The translations under genes and the position numbers were made by a program. The notes beneath the pieces were generated by a model that saw only the letters and a list, made by a program, of their open reading frames with translations, had not been told where the DNA came from and did not search any database. Of a stretch of 17,766 nt of DNA, positions 1 through 10,528 are shown one piece after another. This stretch comes from Perkinsus olseni. Taxonomy: Eukaryota > Perkinsozoa > Perkinsida > Perkinsidae. How positions within the stretch are numbered: the first letter of the stretch is position 1; every line of letters begins with the position of its first letter. The stretch lies in NCBI GenBank assembly GCA_013115135.1, contig JABANP010000775.1, forward strand, positions 1 through 17,766, in the 5' to 3' direction.

Positions 1-469
1 CCCCGTTCTGAACGTTGTGAGAGTTAAGCTCGTGATTCCCGACGATTTTCGGTGCGGAGGAATGTCAGATTCATTAGTTACGTGAATAATTTAAAGCGAT
101 TGGAACTCGCAGGTGTACTGCCCCTGCGAGCGCCTGTCAACGGATTTTGAATGCTCACTCTTGAATGCTGCCCATGAGCGACCCACATGATATGCGATAC
201 GAACAAAGTCCTCCTGGATCCCGGAAGTCTGGACAAATTTCAAACGAATGAGCCGTTTCTCGCTTCTGCTGAGAATCAAATTTTCATCAATTGAGTCACT
301 TACGGACCGTAAGTTCCACGTAAGTTCCGACACACGTCGTGGACCGTAGGCTTCTGGGAGCGGGAGACACTAAACCGTAAGTCACGGTTTAGTGTATCCC
401 GCTCCCAGAAGCCCGTAGTACGGGTGTTCATCCTTTGAAACGTCACTGTTTATGCTCAGCTTGGTTCAG
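1..469. other. Non-coding stretch upstream of Rab exon 3
   Basis: This stretch ends in a splice acceptor (TTCAG at 465-469) in front of the Rab exon at 470, so at least its right part is intron. I searched the plus strand for the missing P-loop exon (Gly-Asp-Ser-Gly-Val-Gly followed by a donor) and did not find it. The only notable structure is the hairpin at 349-413. A short GTAAGTTCC direct repeat lies near 309-328. No other gene was recognised. Confidence 0.6.
349..413. repeat. Near-perfect 30-bp inverted repeat (hairpin)
   Basis: The arm at 349-378 (starting GGCTTCTGGGAGCGGGAG) and the arm at 384-413 are reverse complements with one mismatch in 30 pairs, separated by a 5-nt loop, AAGTC. 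The transcript would fold into a long snapback stem about 55 nt upstream of the acceptor for Rab exon 3. It could be a minimal foldback element, a small-RNA precursor, or a structure that affects splicing. I see no target-site duplication. Confidence 0.9.
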
Positions 470-1383
470 GTAAATCGTCAATGGCGCTAAGGTTCTGTCA
501 AGGCCGATTCCCGCCGTTCCACGAGGTTACTATCGGTGCGGCATTCCTACAGCAGATAGTTCGACTGCCGAGCTCTAACACGCAGCTGAAATTGCACATC
601 TGGGATACCGGTAGTAGCTTGAGGGATGAACACGAAGGACCGGCATTTCTCCTCACTAGGTGGACAGGAGCGGTTCAGGGCCATGGCTCCATTGTACTAC
701 CGAGATGCAGCAGGTAGTGATAGGCTCCAGGCATGCGGTCCTTCCTGATTCAACCGGAATACTCCACTGATCGTACCTGTTAGTCCGTTTGATCTTCCTT
801 TTGATCAGCTGCTCTCGGGGTTCCTGCGCGTCCTGTCATCGTTGTGGCGTTCAAGGTGCTGTCGTCGTGTATGATGTTGGTTCGAGAGAGTCGTTCGAGT
901 CTGTAAAGTTCTGGGTCAGCGAGCTGCGCAGTAAAGGCCCACCGGATGTTCGTATTGCGGTGGCTGGTAACAAAGCAGATTTACCGGAATCGGACCAGGT
1001 CAGTTCTCTCTTGTTGTGGACTATGGGATGTTACTACGATCAGGCTGTGTCAGCACAGGAGGCGGAGGAGTTCTGTCAGGAGAATGGGCTTTTATGCTTT
1101 AGAACATCTGCAATGACTGGTGCTAATGTAAGTCTTCGCAACAGTCCGGGACTTCAGCCTTCAAAGTGGTTCATCATGGCTGTAATCATGGGGCTGGCTG
1201 TATTTCCAGGCGAGAGCTCTTGCGTTCATCTGTGAGGCTTTTTTGTTGTTGTCGGTAACTCTCTAGGAGACGTGGTCTCGGGTTCAGATTGGTAAGCTGT
1301 TTGAAGCGCTCGCTGAAGAGGTGTACAATGTCATCAAGAGCAAGCAACGCTCTCCAAGCGGCAGTGGTGTCCCGGCTATGTAG
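470..1383 (+). CDS. RAB5: Rab5-type small GTPase, ARA6-like, exons 3-7 (GKS to stop)
   Basis: Rab5-family GTPases are early-endosome switches for membrane fusion. Exons read here are 470-610, 660-713, 856-998, 1044-1127 and 1288-1383, with introns of 49, 142, 45 and 160 bp. All have GT-AG borders and matching phases. The protein starts inside the P-loop (Gly-Lys-Ser-Ser). It continues with the switch I motif VTIGAAF typical of Rab5, switch II WDTGGQE (usually WDTAGQE), YYRDAAGAVVVYDV, the guanine-specificity motif NKAD, and TSAM in place of the usual TSAK. The C-terminus ends SGSGVPAM with no cysteine, so it cannot be geranylgeranylated. That fits the ARA6/RABF1 subtype, which is anchored at its N-terminus. 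The start lies outside this segment: the first codon is split and needs an upstream exon ending in G at phase 1, which is exactly what the exon ending at 14674 offers. Identity as a Rab5-like GTPase is firm; the ARA6 subtype is inferred. Confidence 0.92.
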
Positions 1384-1838
1384 ACCTAATAAGATTCATT
1401 CACTAATATTGCATTGCCTATGAAGCTTTGCTTGCGTCGTAAATAAGGACCAGGCTGTAAGTCATAAACAAAAGACAGAACCGTTTTTCATTCCCGGCAT
1501 CACTACGTCACGGCTAATCAGCAACAGAGTTCCGTAGAGGAAATCATTATTATGCGCCCAGTCCTCAACCTGTGGTCATATTCTTCCCCATCATCACATG
1601 CGGCAAACTGTCTCAGGCGGAGCGGTGCGTCGTCTTGACGGTTCCTAGAAGTCAGCGTTTTTCGACTGCGTCATGGCCATGCGGCTCAGAAGGGTGGGCT
1701 ATCAAGATACAGGATGTATATCAAGATTGGAGATTCAAGGGAACAAAGTCGGAAACTCTCGCCATTTGGATACTAGCAGCGCTGTGCAGGAGATCGACAG
1801 GGAAACGGGTTACAGGACCAAGAGCATAGTAGTCAATT
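1384..1838. other. Intergenic stretch downstream of Rab
   Basis: This lies between the Rab stop codon and the inverted-repeat element. Short open frames occur but show no family resemblance, splice pattern or consistent composition. An AATAAG at 1442-1447, about 60 nt past the stop, is a weak poly(A)-signal candidate. I see nothing else. Confidence 0.5.
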
Positions 1839-1860
1839 ACTACACCATTTCCAGACCTAC

Positions 1861-2087
1861 TTAGTAAAACCCCAGAGCAAATTAGTAGAACCCCAGAGCA
1901 ACTTAATGAAGCCCAGGCCAAATTAGTAAAATCCCAGAGCAATATAATGAAGCCCAGATCAAATTAGTAAAACCCCAGAGCAAATTAGTAAAATCCCAGA
2001 GCAACTTAATGAAGCCCAGGCCAAATTAGTAAAATCCCAGAGCAATTTAATGAAGCCCAGACCAAATTAGTAAAACCCCAAAGCAAT
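1861..2087. repeat. Two-level tandem array (20/21-bp units, 103-bp super-repeat)
   Basis: Eleven units occur: type A (21 bp, like TTAGTAAAACCCCAGAGCAA plus one base) and type B (20 bp, like TTAATGAAGCCCAGGCCAAA). The order is A-A-B-A-B, A-A-B-A-B, A, so a 103-bp higher-order block is present twice and starts a third time. It forms the left subterminal region of the surrounding element. Confidence 0.9.
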
Positions 2088-2440
2088 TTAGTCGGCACGC
2101 TAGACGCATCCGGATCGTCCCTCCTCCCGGCCCGGGGACTCCGGCCCATGAGTGGCGGGAGAGGCGGTGGAGCGAAGGCAGGGTACCTCCTGCCGTACTG
2201 TGAGAAGTTGCTTCAGAAAGGGGTTGAAGAGGTTAGTATGCAACTTTGTATACTATTTGCAACTTTGCTTCAACCACGCCTAAACATTGTACCCTTGTTG
2301 CTCAGCTATGTAGGGCATGACAGTCGGAGGCTCAATTCGAATGCTTAACGATTCTTCAACCCGCGATCTGTAGAATAAGGAGGGCTTACTTAATGTAGGC
2401 TGACGTTGTGAGTTTTCCGTACTTGTTAGTGATTTTGTTG

Positions 2441-2569
2441 GGCTCTACTAAATTGGTCTTTCATAAAATCAAATGGGGTTTTACTAATTTGCTCTGGGCT
2501 TTATTAAAATGCTTCGGGGTTTTACTAATCTGGTCTGGGCTTTATTAAATTGCTGTGGGGTTTTAGTAA
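2441..2569. repeat. Inverted, diverged copy of the A/B tandem units
   Basis: Read on the minus strand, this gives alternating units such as TTACTAAAACCCCACAGCAAT and TTAATAAAGCCCAGACCAGA, the same A and B types as at 1861-2087 but with more differences and no A-A doublets. It is the right subterminal region of the element. Confidence 0.8.
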
Positions 2570-2591
2570 GTAGGTCTGGAAATGGTGTAGT

Positions 2592-4843
2592 CATTTCTGC
2601 TATTAGCGATAAGTCAGGATGATAGAGGAAATTGCATATCCTCATGTTGTGCTCCGCTTAGTAACCGACTCATGCAACAGCGACGTCGCTCGTCCGGTAC
2701 GAGTCGTCCCGAACCTGATCAATCACGTATCGTTGGCATCCACTCATTGAGCTACCTTTCTCGGACACTCCTCGATCGGCGAGTTCGGCTCTTTTCGAGC
2801 AAGTGAAGTCACGGGCTCGAGCCAAGCGTGAATGTGACAGTTCACTGGCTACGATCGTAGCGAACGTATCCATCACCCTACTCGATAGGGTGAGCTAGCA
2901 TCTGGAAGTACATACATCCCTCCACAAATTCTTAGCATATCCGGTTTGTTGTTTGTTAACGGTTACTGTCGAATTGACTTTCTGTCTCTCGACGATATCT
3001 CAAGAAGAGACGAAGCCTTCGAGTAGTACCTACCCGGTACTACCTAGAAATACTTTTGTGTTCCGGGCGGCTTCTCTCTGACACGTGCTGGCGTCGTGTT
3101 ATTGAGTCGTCTAGTTTCCACGAGAAGCTGGATTCAACGAGACCCTCCAATAGGGCCATTGGCTGGTGGCTAATGAATGTCACAGCAACCGCAGTGGCGC
3201 AGCTGTGCGGCGGTATTGCCTATTCCTCGTCACACGCAGACAACGCAAGCAATATCAACTGCACGAAGGGTTGTATTCTCGGAGGCTCCGTTGCCATGGT
3301 CCTTCAACCATAAACTCGAAGCGCCGTGAATCAAGTACGTATAGGTCGTAAGATGAATACGATATGACGTTCTCTCCGAGTGATTTAGAAAGGCATTGAT
3401 TACGGCAAGGACGGTCTCATAATCGAGAGATGAATATCGAGAAATGTCAACAGTGACGAGTGGCGAAAGCCGCTCTGAATTGAGATACGACTCAAGGCAG
3501 AGTTGCACATTTCTAGAGATGCCCGCTTCTACTTCCGTTCAATCACATATTCTATTTTCTCGTGAAACCCCTTCTGCCGGAGGTCGCAAAAGCGGTTGAT
3601 ATAATCATACTTGTCACATACACAGAGTAGCGCCAGAGTCCCTTTGACAGAAGACTTCCTACCAGGCGCTCTGTAGTGGATTTGCGCATAGCATAGCATA
3701 GCTCGGTTAGTACTACTGAGTGGTTAGCTGATGTCAGGCCCAGTTCGACTTCGAGTGGCGCGCACTAAAGGTAGCTTCAACATTGTCGGTTAGGGCAATG
3801 AAGCGAAGCCTTGAACGGGTGCTTGCTCGACGATACAGTCGACAATTTCGTACATCAAAACTTTAATTAAAAGGTAAGGGCCTTACCGTAAGGCGTCGAG
3901 ATAAATGCCATCACCAGTATCTCCTCCGGCGCCTGGGTTTAGACGGGTCGGCCCTTGAACCTGAGAGAATAGGCCCACTGAGCCTGGTCCAGTCTCATGG
4001 GCCTAGTCTTATGAATAAGATTCTCATCCATGGACCCTCAGAGAGGAACTAGTTATGCACGCAAACGCGGAGAAGCGAGTAACAGCGCATAATGATTGAT
4101 GAGGTGAGCCAGCTGCCACCGCACTCAACAAAGCTTCTCTTCGGCTCGGTACAGCGCGATTATTCGCGACAGGGCTTAAGAATAGCGTTATCTGCTTCGC
4201 GACAAGTTCAGGAGAAAATGTGATCTGTAGCATGCTCCGGAACGCATGCGATTCCACGAGGTTGCAACGGCGCCTGATGATCTGTCACTACTGTAAGCAC
4301 TAGTATCGTTCAGACCTCGATCAACAATCGACTCCCATTGAGCGAGTAACCAAGCCATTCGGCCTAGATGCAATGAGCTTTAGTGAGCGCGAGACGGAAT
4401 TGCAAAGGTCTTCTCTGGGTGATAATGCGTCCCAGCCGAGATTGAGTATCACTCACTGCCGGCCCTAGGGTAAACAGGCGCAACGTAACTGTAATATCTC
4501 CACTACGTTTTCACCTCCCGTCTAAGATGGGCCGTCCCGTTTTATTCCGGCAAGTTGCGGCAAATGAGAATTCGGATAGCACTACTCAGGTTAAGGTTCG
4601 ACGGTCGAACTCGAGCCGAGAATTAGGATAGAAAGTGATATATTGAGACCAGTTCATGCAAGTACGTTAACGACAGTCCCATAGCTTAGATGTCCGGGCC
4701 ATCACTCTCGCCGGAGGACTCTGATTAGGAAAGATCAGTCTGCATGCTAGGCCCCTGACCAGCAGGCACCACCTTCATCGAGCCCGTTGCCATGGTCCCC
4801 GCGATCCGCGGCCTGGCCGTAGAGAGCACTTCGCCATTTCTAA
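2592..4843. other. Gene-free region of about 2.25 kb
   Basis: No spliced or unspliced frame here resembles a protein I recognise on either strand. All open frames are under about 95 codons. Minor structures: an 8-bp-arm stem at 2873-2893 (TCACCCTA/TAGGGTGA), three GCATA units at 3686-3700, and AGGCCCA/TGGGCCT arms near 3971-4003. None suggests a function. It separates the Rab 3' end (plus) from the CDC45 3' end (minus), which converge on it. Confidence 0.5.
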
Positions 4844-7800
4844 TCACAAGGCCATGAACGATGTGCAACGCAATATGTGTACCTCGAAATCCTTCCCTTC
4901 TACTTCCACCACGGAATTGTCGAATGCCTTGAATTCCATCGTGGCTCCGCTCTCCGTGCTTGCATCGTCAAAACGTGTGGCGAAGGTGCTGAATTTGGCG
5001 ATGCGGAGACATTTGGATCGTGAACTTGAGTTCTTACCTCCTGTCTCTGGTTCCCTTCGATACGCTGGTGGGCATCTGAAGCGAGACAGCGGGCCTTTAT
5101 CGAATTCGCTATGAGCCTACCACTCCGACACAGAGATAATTCCCTGAGGGTATCCGGCAGCAGATGATGTAAGGCAGAGGGTTTCTGCCAGCCTCTCGGG
5201 GCGAATATTTGTGATGAATTATATGGAGCACGAATAGCGCTAACCGACGCAGGACTCCGGCCGAACTGATAAGAACGGCACGGGAGTCAGCAGAACAAAA
5301 ACATTTTCCTTACCAGATGACGGAGTTCACCACGCGGTGTAAAACAGTGATCCTAAAACTCCCATTCTCTCGGCACAAGGTAGTATACATCTTACGATCT
5401 CGTATGTACTTTGCCTGACGTGAGCAGATACTTGGCCATTAAACCGAGGCAAATACTCGGCAAACACAGGTACAGAATCAGAACAGCACCACACTCACCT
5501 GGGCTACGACTTGACGGAGTATGTTGAGCCCTCGCAGTAACGCAGTTCGAACCCCACCAGGATTGTTGCTGAAATCAAGTTGGCCCGTTCCGGAGCAACC
5601 CTTATGAAATACAGAGCATCAGGCTCCCAGATATTCTTGCACGGGTTGTACAAGAGCGCACCCACCAATGACGTCACTTTCGAGACGATGTACACTCATA
5701 CTGCTCACCTCCGAATAATGTCGAGTGCGTCGAAGAACGCCTTCCGGCGTTCGGAGCTCGTTCGTACACCTTCGCGCTCCTCATTGTCAACTGAATGAAG
5801 GAACATAATTACAATGTTGCCGGTGTGATCACACCCGTCGGTTTCGCTCCTGCTTCAAGCGCTGAGGACACAACTACGGCCATGTCTGAGGCGGACATTT
5901 CACTCAGGTTGAGATGATCAACTTGACCGGCTGCCGATGGGCCTGATAAGAGCGTTCGGTATCGTTACCGAAAATCTAAATGCCTGCGGGCCCTTTTACC
6001 ACTTTTACTTTTACCGCTCAGAAATCTTGAGGCGGCTCAAGAATCAATCCTAAGCAAGGCTACTCAGCTGTTTATGACTGATATGTGGCGTCTCCTCAAA
6101 GGCTATTTGGAGAGCATCGGCCGATGAACACCAAGAGTCTTGGGCCCCGACGTCATCGATTCGGACATAAAATACCGGGAGCATTATTACCTCCATCCTG
6201 ACTCGCAACTGAGTTATCTCTTCTCAAGAAGTCGAAGTGTGTCATCTCGAACAGGCCACGCCGGTTACCGTATTTCCTAACGTGTAAGATAGTCAATCAT
6301 GATCACTTTGCTCTACTTGGCCCACTTGAGTTTCTCCATCAAATTAAGTCGCACGGGCAACTGAGGTGAAAGAACGATACCCATCACGGGATGATCGACA
6401 GGAGAAGACTCACTGGCATAGAAATATATACTTGGTTATAGCTGTCGGGCTGCAGTCCAGATTCTGCAAAGTATTGCAGCACATCTCGTTTACCATTCGC
6501 CTGAAAACTGTAAGGTCCCGAGTTTGATGCCCAGCACTACCAACCTACGTAGTGCAACCCCGCAGCGGCATACGTGTAAGGTGTATGCACGAATGCTTCC
6601 AGTAGTGAGCAATGGCGATAGAGTAGCAATCGGAGACTGAAGAAATGGCAGATATTGCAAGATATTAGATGAGTATCATCATTATCGACGACAGCACATG
6701 ACATATACATCAGAAGCTGACTTACTCCTCGCTATACTCCAAGCTAACACTTCCATCCCCTCCCTTGGCAAGAGGGTGGGGAGCTGGACGAGCTTCGCCG
6801 TCGCCTGTTGGACTGAGAGATAGAGGATAACCTTTATATAACATGATAATCCCAGTCAGGTCACAAGGATACTATGCACGGGTTGTCGTTCTTTCGCACT
6901 CGGTACTCTACATTGTAAATCGAGTAACGAACGCCTCTTCTCTCTTTAGACCCCACTCCACCCGAGGGCTCACCTTCGCGGCTGCGGCGCTTGTACGTCT
7001 TGATGTGTATTGTCGAATTCTTGGGCGAACTAAGAGCGACGGAATGAGCTCGGACAGGACGTGCTGGCTGGAGTGAAAGGGACTCTAGAGTCAATTTAGG
7101 GCAGAGGTACAGGTAGATTGCTATGAATCGGGATGATCATTAGAGCCCGTACTAACGAGACGTGCGCATCCAACCGTGCGCGCGCTTGATTGAATGAATG
7201 CATTCTTCTCCGCCAGGAAACTGTCGTCGTATTCCAATAACAGCAGTAAAAGGAGACCCAGGATGACAGGATCTACCGCCCGTAGTCCCATTGTCCCGAG
7301 CACGGGTGCCAAATCCTACTATTTCGTACCGATTTGACACCCGTGTGAGTGAATGCCACCAGTCCCGCTCCAAGGTCAGCCCGTGGTTTGAAGAGGGGAA
7401 TATCCTTCGAAATAACAAAAACAGATTCCAGCCTACCTGCTGGTAAACTTGGTGACTCATTTCCCGATAAAGAGCTACACTCATAGATCCAGAATCTGCT
7501 CAGTAGGTAATATCCGCTAAGCATGAACGAGTCTATCACCATTCACCTAAGTGTCCCGCAAGGGCAACACAGGCCGCCCATAGATTCGACAGTCCACCGT
7601 GTTGCTGCTCTGCAGCTATTCGATACCTATTCGGAGGAATTGCGGGCGAGCCCTAAATTAGCACGGAACACATCTTACAGAATGATGGACGCAGGAGTTG
7701 TTTTATAATGGCCATCATAGTACCTGAGACGTTGAACGGACGCACTGCTGAACGAGTGGAGAGCGGGGGGGGGGCAACCGGTCGACGGTTCACAGAGAGT

Positions 7801-9823
7801 CCGATGCAATTCCGGAGTCCTCTCTTACACTTCCTTCATAGCCTCTCTCTGAACACGAAGCTCAATTCGACGTTGTTTTGCGTCTGGCGTTGTCCCCGTC
7901 CTAGCTCTAGGTCGCTTCCTAGCTCGCTCTGAATATGAGGGATTCCCCATGGCCGGCTACAAAAGCTCTTCGGTAGCTTGCCTCCATCCGAACCGAGCTC
8001 GAACCTATCCTCATCTTCGTCATCAGAGTCCTCTGCCAATAGCTCTCGTCGTCCGGGAGATCCACTAATCGACCTTTCTGATCCCGATCCGATCTCCGAG
8101 CCTGAGTTCCAGTACCATATCACCGTGCTGATATGCTAAGCTAAAAACGTCAACGAACGAATCACTCTTAGTAGTTCGCTGTCAGATGTCCAGCGAGCTT
8201 CTTGTCTCCATCGAGTCTCGTTTGATCTCACAATCTAATTCATCTAACCTAATGATCACCTCACCTTCTTCATCGTCATCAGGTTCGGGTGGTATACCAG
8301 TATCCCCGAGCCTGAAACATCGAGCTGATACACAGACAATGAGAAATAAGTTCAATAGAAGGTTGACTAATGCGATTGTCCGCGACATGGTGCGGATAAT
8401 ATAAACTCACTCGGGATCGGCGAGATATTCTTATGATTGATCTTAGGAAACGCGTAACTAGCAGGATTTCCATCAGTGCGTTACCACAAGACAACCTCGT
8501 AATTAATCTCTGATAAGTCAGCTTAGTCAGCGGATGCGCCAAGCTATCCTGATACTCTTGGAAATCTGTGGACGGCATGATCTCATGCAATCCACCTTAC
8601 TGCGAGCAGAGCGTTTCGAGTTCGACTCACCCCTCTCGATCATCGTCAATAACGATCACACGATTCTGCTTCTCATATATGTTGCTCAGATGGATTGGCC
8701 TGAGATTGGCCTCGAGTTCAAAGGGCCGGCGCCAGAGAGTCGAACCAAGATCATCCACAATCAAGACAACGAGTAGTCATCGCCACTTGCGGATGGACCC
8801 ATACAACGAGTTATATGATCGTATCAAATCGCATGCTCACAGAACAGGAATCCCCCGCTACTATAGTGCCTTAGATACGAACTCGGATGCTGGATGAATA
8901 TTGGACGATCCTATCGAGTCTATATCGGGTGGTAGAGCCATCCAAATAGCTCTCGCGAACGGCTACTACTGAGCTGCAAGGACAAGAATAAGTAGAGCTT
9001 GACCCGACCTGTGTGAATCGAATACGTAGATGACCAAATCATCAGCATTGCCCCCATTTGCAGGGAGTCCACTATCTTCCAGAATGCCTTCCAAATCCTC
9101 GAGGCAGCCGCAGCCGATCATCACAATCTGAATGGCAGGTTAAGAGTTCGCGTACCTTCCTCAAAAAGACTTTCAAAGCTAGATCTGGCACTCTGAGAAC
9201 TATCGGTTATGACAGGAGCGACGAAAATTACATCGGGCCATTTCAAAGTAACCACGTATGATTAATTCCATCCCGTAAGACGGCACAAAACACAATCAGC
9301 CTCTATATTTCTTATAATCACTCAACCCCTACTACGTCGATAAACAAGTTTATATGACACTCTCCAAGTCAGACCATATAAGTTCATCCGATACGTAAGT
9401 GCTTAATTACAGGCCTGGAGTGTAATCTAGCTTCTTCAATACCAGAACACGCCGTGACCCCTGAAGTACACTTCGAACATCCCTATGCCTGGTGGCTTCT
9501 GCCTGCCCCATGCGGGCTCTAGCGACATCAAAGATAGCTGATCTCGCCTCGAGCATGTGGCTGATGGGCTCCACAGCAAACTTCACTCCTTCTCGTGTGA
9601 GCAGTGACTGAGTAGAATACTCGCAAACCTCGCGATACTCAACCATCTCCTATACTACAGAGAATATGACAGCACCGCAAACTCCATCACAATCAATAGC
9701 AGCCAATACGAGCGCTGTTGCCCCTGAAGGTTGCCGCCTAGCACGTAGCTTTAGGTCGGTGATGACTTGAAACTGAAGCGCGAGCAATATCGGCGCTAAA
9801 GCGATGGCATGGTACTGGTACAT
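4844..9823 (-). CDS. CDC45: CDC45, replicative helicase (CMG) subunit, 23 exons
   Basis: CDC45 joins MCM2-7 and GINS to form the CMG replicative helicase in the nucleus. Exons on the minus strand: 9823-9659, 9607-9470, 9127-9009, 8699-8631, 8311-8265, 8101-7994, 7928-7829, 7723-7679, 7626-7547, 7495-7437, 7029-6974, 6812-6726, 6636-6549, 6500-6414, 6360-6326, 6276-6191, 5942-5835, 5790-5709, 5568-5499, 5414-5314, 5265-5121, 5075-5038, 4988-4844. All junctions keep phase and total 686 codons with stop. Landmarks in family order: DHH-like motif AAIDCDGVCG, VKFAVEPIS, IVMIGCG, VFDSHRP, VIVIDDD, an acidic linker (LLAEDSDDEDEDRFEL), a basic stretch before VYYDGHY, LYRHCSLLEA (usually RHWSLYDS), NGKRDVLQYFAESG, KKYGNRRGLFEM, MSASDMAV (usually SASDVV), FFDALDII, and C-terminal FATRFDDA...FDNSVVEVEGKDFE. 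Weakest points are donors at 9469 (GTACTT) and 9008 (GTCGGG) and the exact linker exons. The start is the ATG at 9823; a GTG 63 nt upstream is also in frame. Confidence 0.93.
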
Positions 9824-10528
9824 CTTCGGTGAGGATTCTCTACCGTCAAAACTAAGGGAGCTCTTTTCTAGGCGGGTACCCGTCACAACTTTCTGCTACA
9901 TATTGTGATCCCAAATAATTCTGCCTGCGGAAACCATTATGAATCATTTCTCCCAGACCCCAAGGGGCGTCCGACGACCGCTATGGCAAGCTGCAAGCCT
10001 CAAAGCGTCCCCGACTTCACTTAAACACGCAACTTAGGACCCAAGCACACGAAAATACAACACAGGTCTTACAGCAATCTTTCAGTTACGAACAGGAATT
10101 ACGATTCTGGATTAGGATTAGGATGGATTAGGATTTACTGGCTATCGCACTGTTCATGACCGACTGGCCTACCCGACCTATCGAACAAGCCCTATGAAGA
10201 TCTCACTAAGAAAGTGTAGTGTCCGAGTATTACCGCGTAATTGTCATTTCCTGTTTCCGGGTTGATGTTAAATCGTACCATATTGTTGGGAGATGATACA
10301 CTACAACGCAAGAGGAATACGCAACCCCAGAATGGATTTCCTCAGTGCAGTTCACCGCGCAAGCATACACGGAGCCGAGAATCCGTAATACGGGGGCGTG
10401 CGCTACTAAAGTCGCGTGGGGTCCATTGCCTTGCTCCCTTGGGTTCCCTTAACGCTCTCGGCTCATGTTGCATATCCATGAATTTGAACTCTGACGACTC
10501 GATTGGCAGCGAGTTGAGACTCATCTTA
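9824..10528. promoter_or_regulatory. Shared upstream region of divergent CDC45 and metaxin genes
   Basis: These 705 bp lie between two start codons that point away from each other, so they must hold both promoters and 5' leaders. No clear TATA box was found. The tandem GGATTA motif at 10109-10135 is the only repeated candidate element. An open frame at 10241-10528 runs in frame into the metaxin start but looks like leader sequence. Confidence 0.5.
10109..10135. repeat. Tandem GGATTA motif
   Basis: GGATTA occurs four times in 27 bp, with the first two copies and the third start directly adjoining and a GGAT insertion before the last. It lies about 290 bp from the CDC45 start and 395 bp from the metaxin start. 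It could be a binding-site cluster or a simple repeat. Confidence 0.6.

Larger units (their letters stand above)
1839..2591. mobile_element. Short inverted-repeat (MITE-like) element with subterminal tandem units
   Basis: The first 22 bp (ACTACACCATTTCCAGACCTAC from 1839) are repeated exactly, inverted, at 2570-2591. Inside each end lies an array of 20/21-bp units in opposite orientation, 11 units on the left and about 6-7 more diverged units on the right. Element length is 753 bp. The GC-rich centre has one short frame at 2148-2348 starting MSGGRGGGAKAGYLLPYCEK, with a GTTAGT donor-like site at 2231. It matches no transposase I know and may be a remnant or chance. Target-site duplication is unclear: AGTCAATT before the left end and CATTTCTG after the right end do not match. 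It is probably a non-autonomous DNA transposon. Confidence 0.75.

Noticed and set aside
1861..2087. Telomere-like AAAACCCC repeats
   Set aside because: The motif occurs once per 21-bp unit, not in tandem, and sits inside an inverted-repeat element.
5504..5798. Overlapping frames on both strands at 5504-5695 (minus) and 5580-5798 (plus)
   Set aside because: CDC45 exons 18 and 19 occupy this region in another frame with correct junctions.
6490..6540. tRNA-like segment (CCCGAGTTTGATGCCC)
   Set aside because: The B-box match is poor, and the segment lies in a short CDC45 intron and exon.
6831..6840. TATATAAAGG on the minus strand as a promoter
   Set aside because: It sits in a CDC45 intron, 18 bp before a good exon at 6812. 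No gene starts there.
7152..7484. 110-codon minus-strand frame containing LERDWWHSL, first taken as the CDC45 HWSLYDS region
   Set aside because: A much better match (LYRHCSLLEA followed by HTPY) lies at 6636-6549 with correct flanks and phase. The DWWHSL stretch falls in the 7436-7030 intron.
7836..8404. Serine-rich plus-strand frames (polySer runs)
   Set aside because: These are the antisense of the acidic Asp/Glu linker exons of CDC45.
9407..9886. 160-codon minus-strand frame with a single in-frame TAG, possibly readthrough
   Set aside because: The TAG lies in a 51-bp GT-AG intron (9658-9608) whose removal gives the expected CDC45 sequence.
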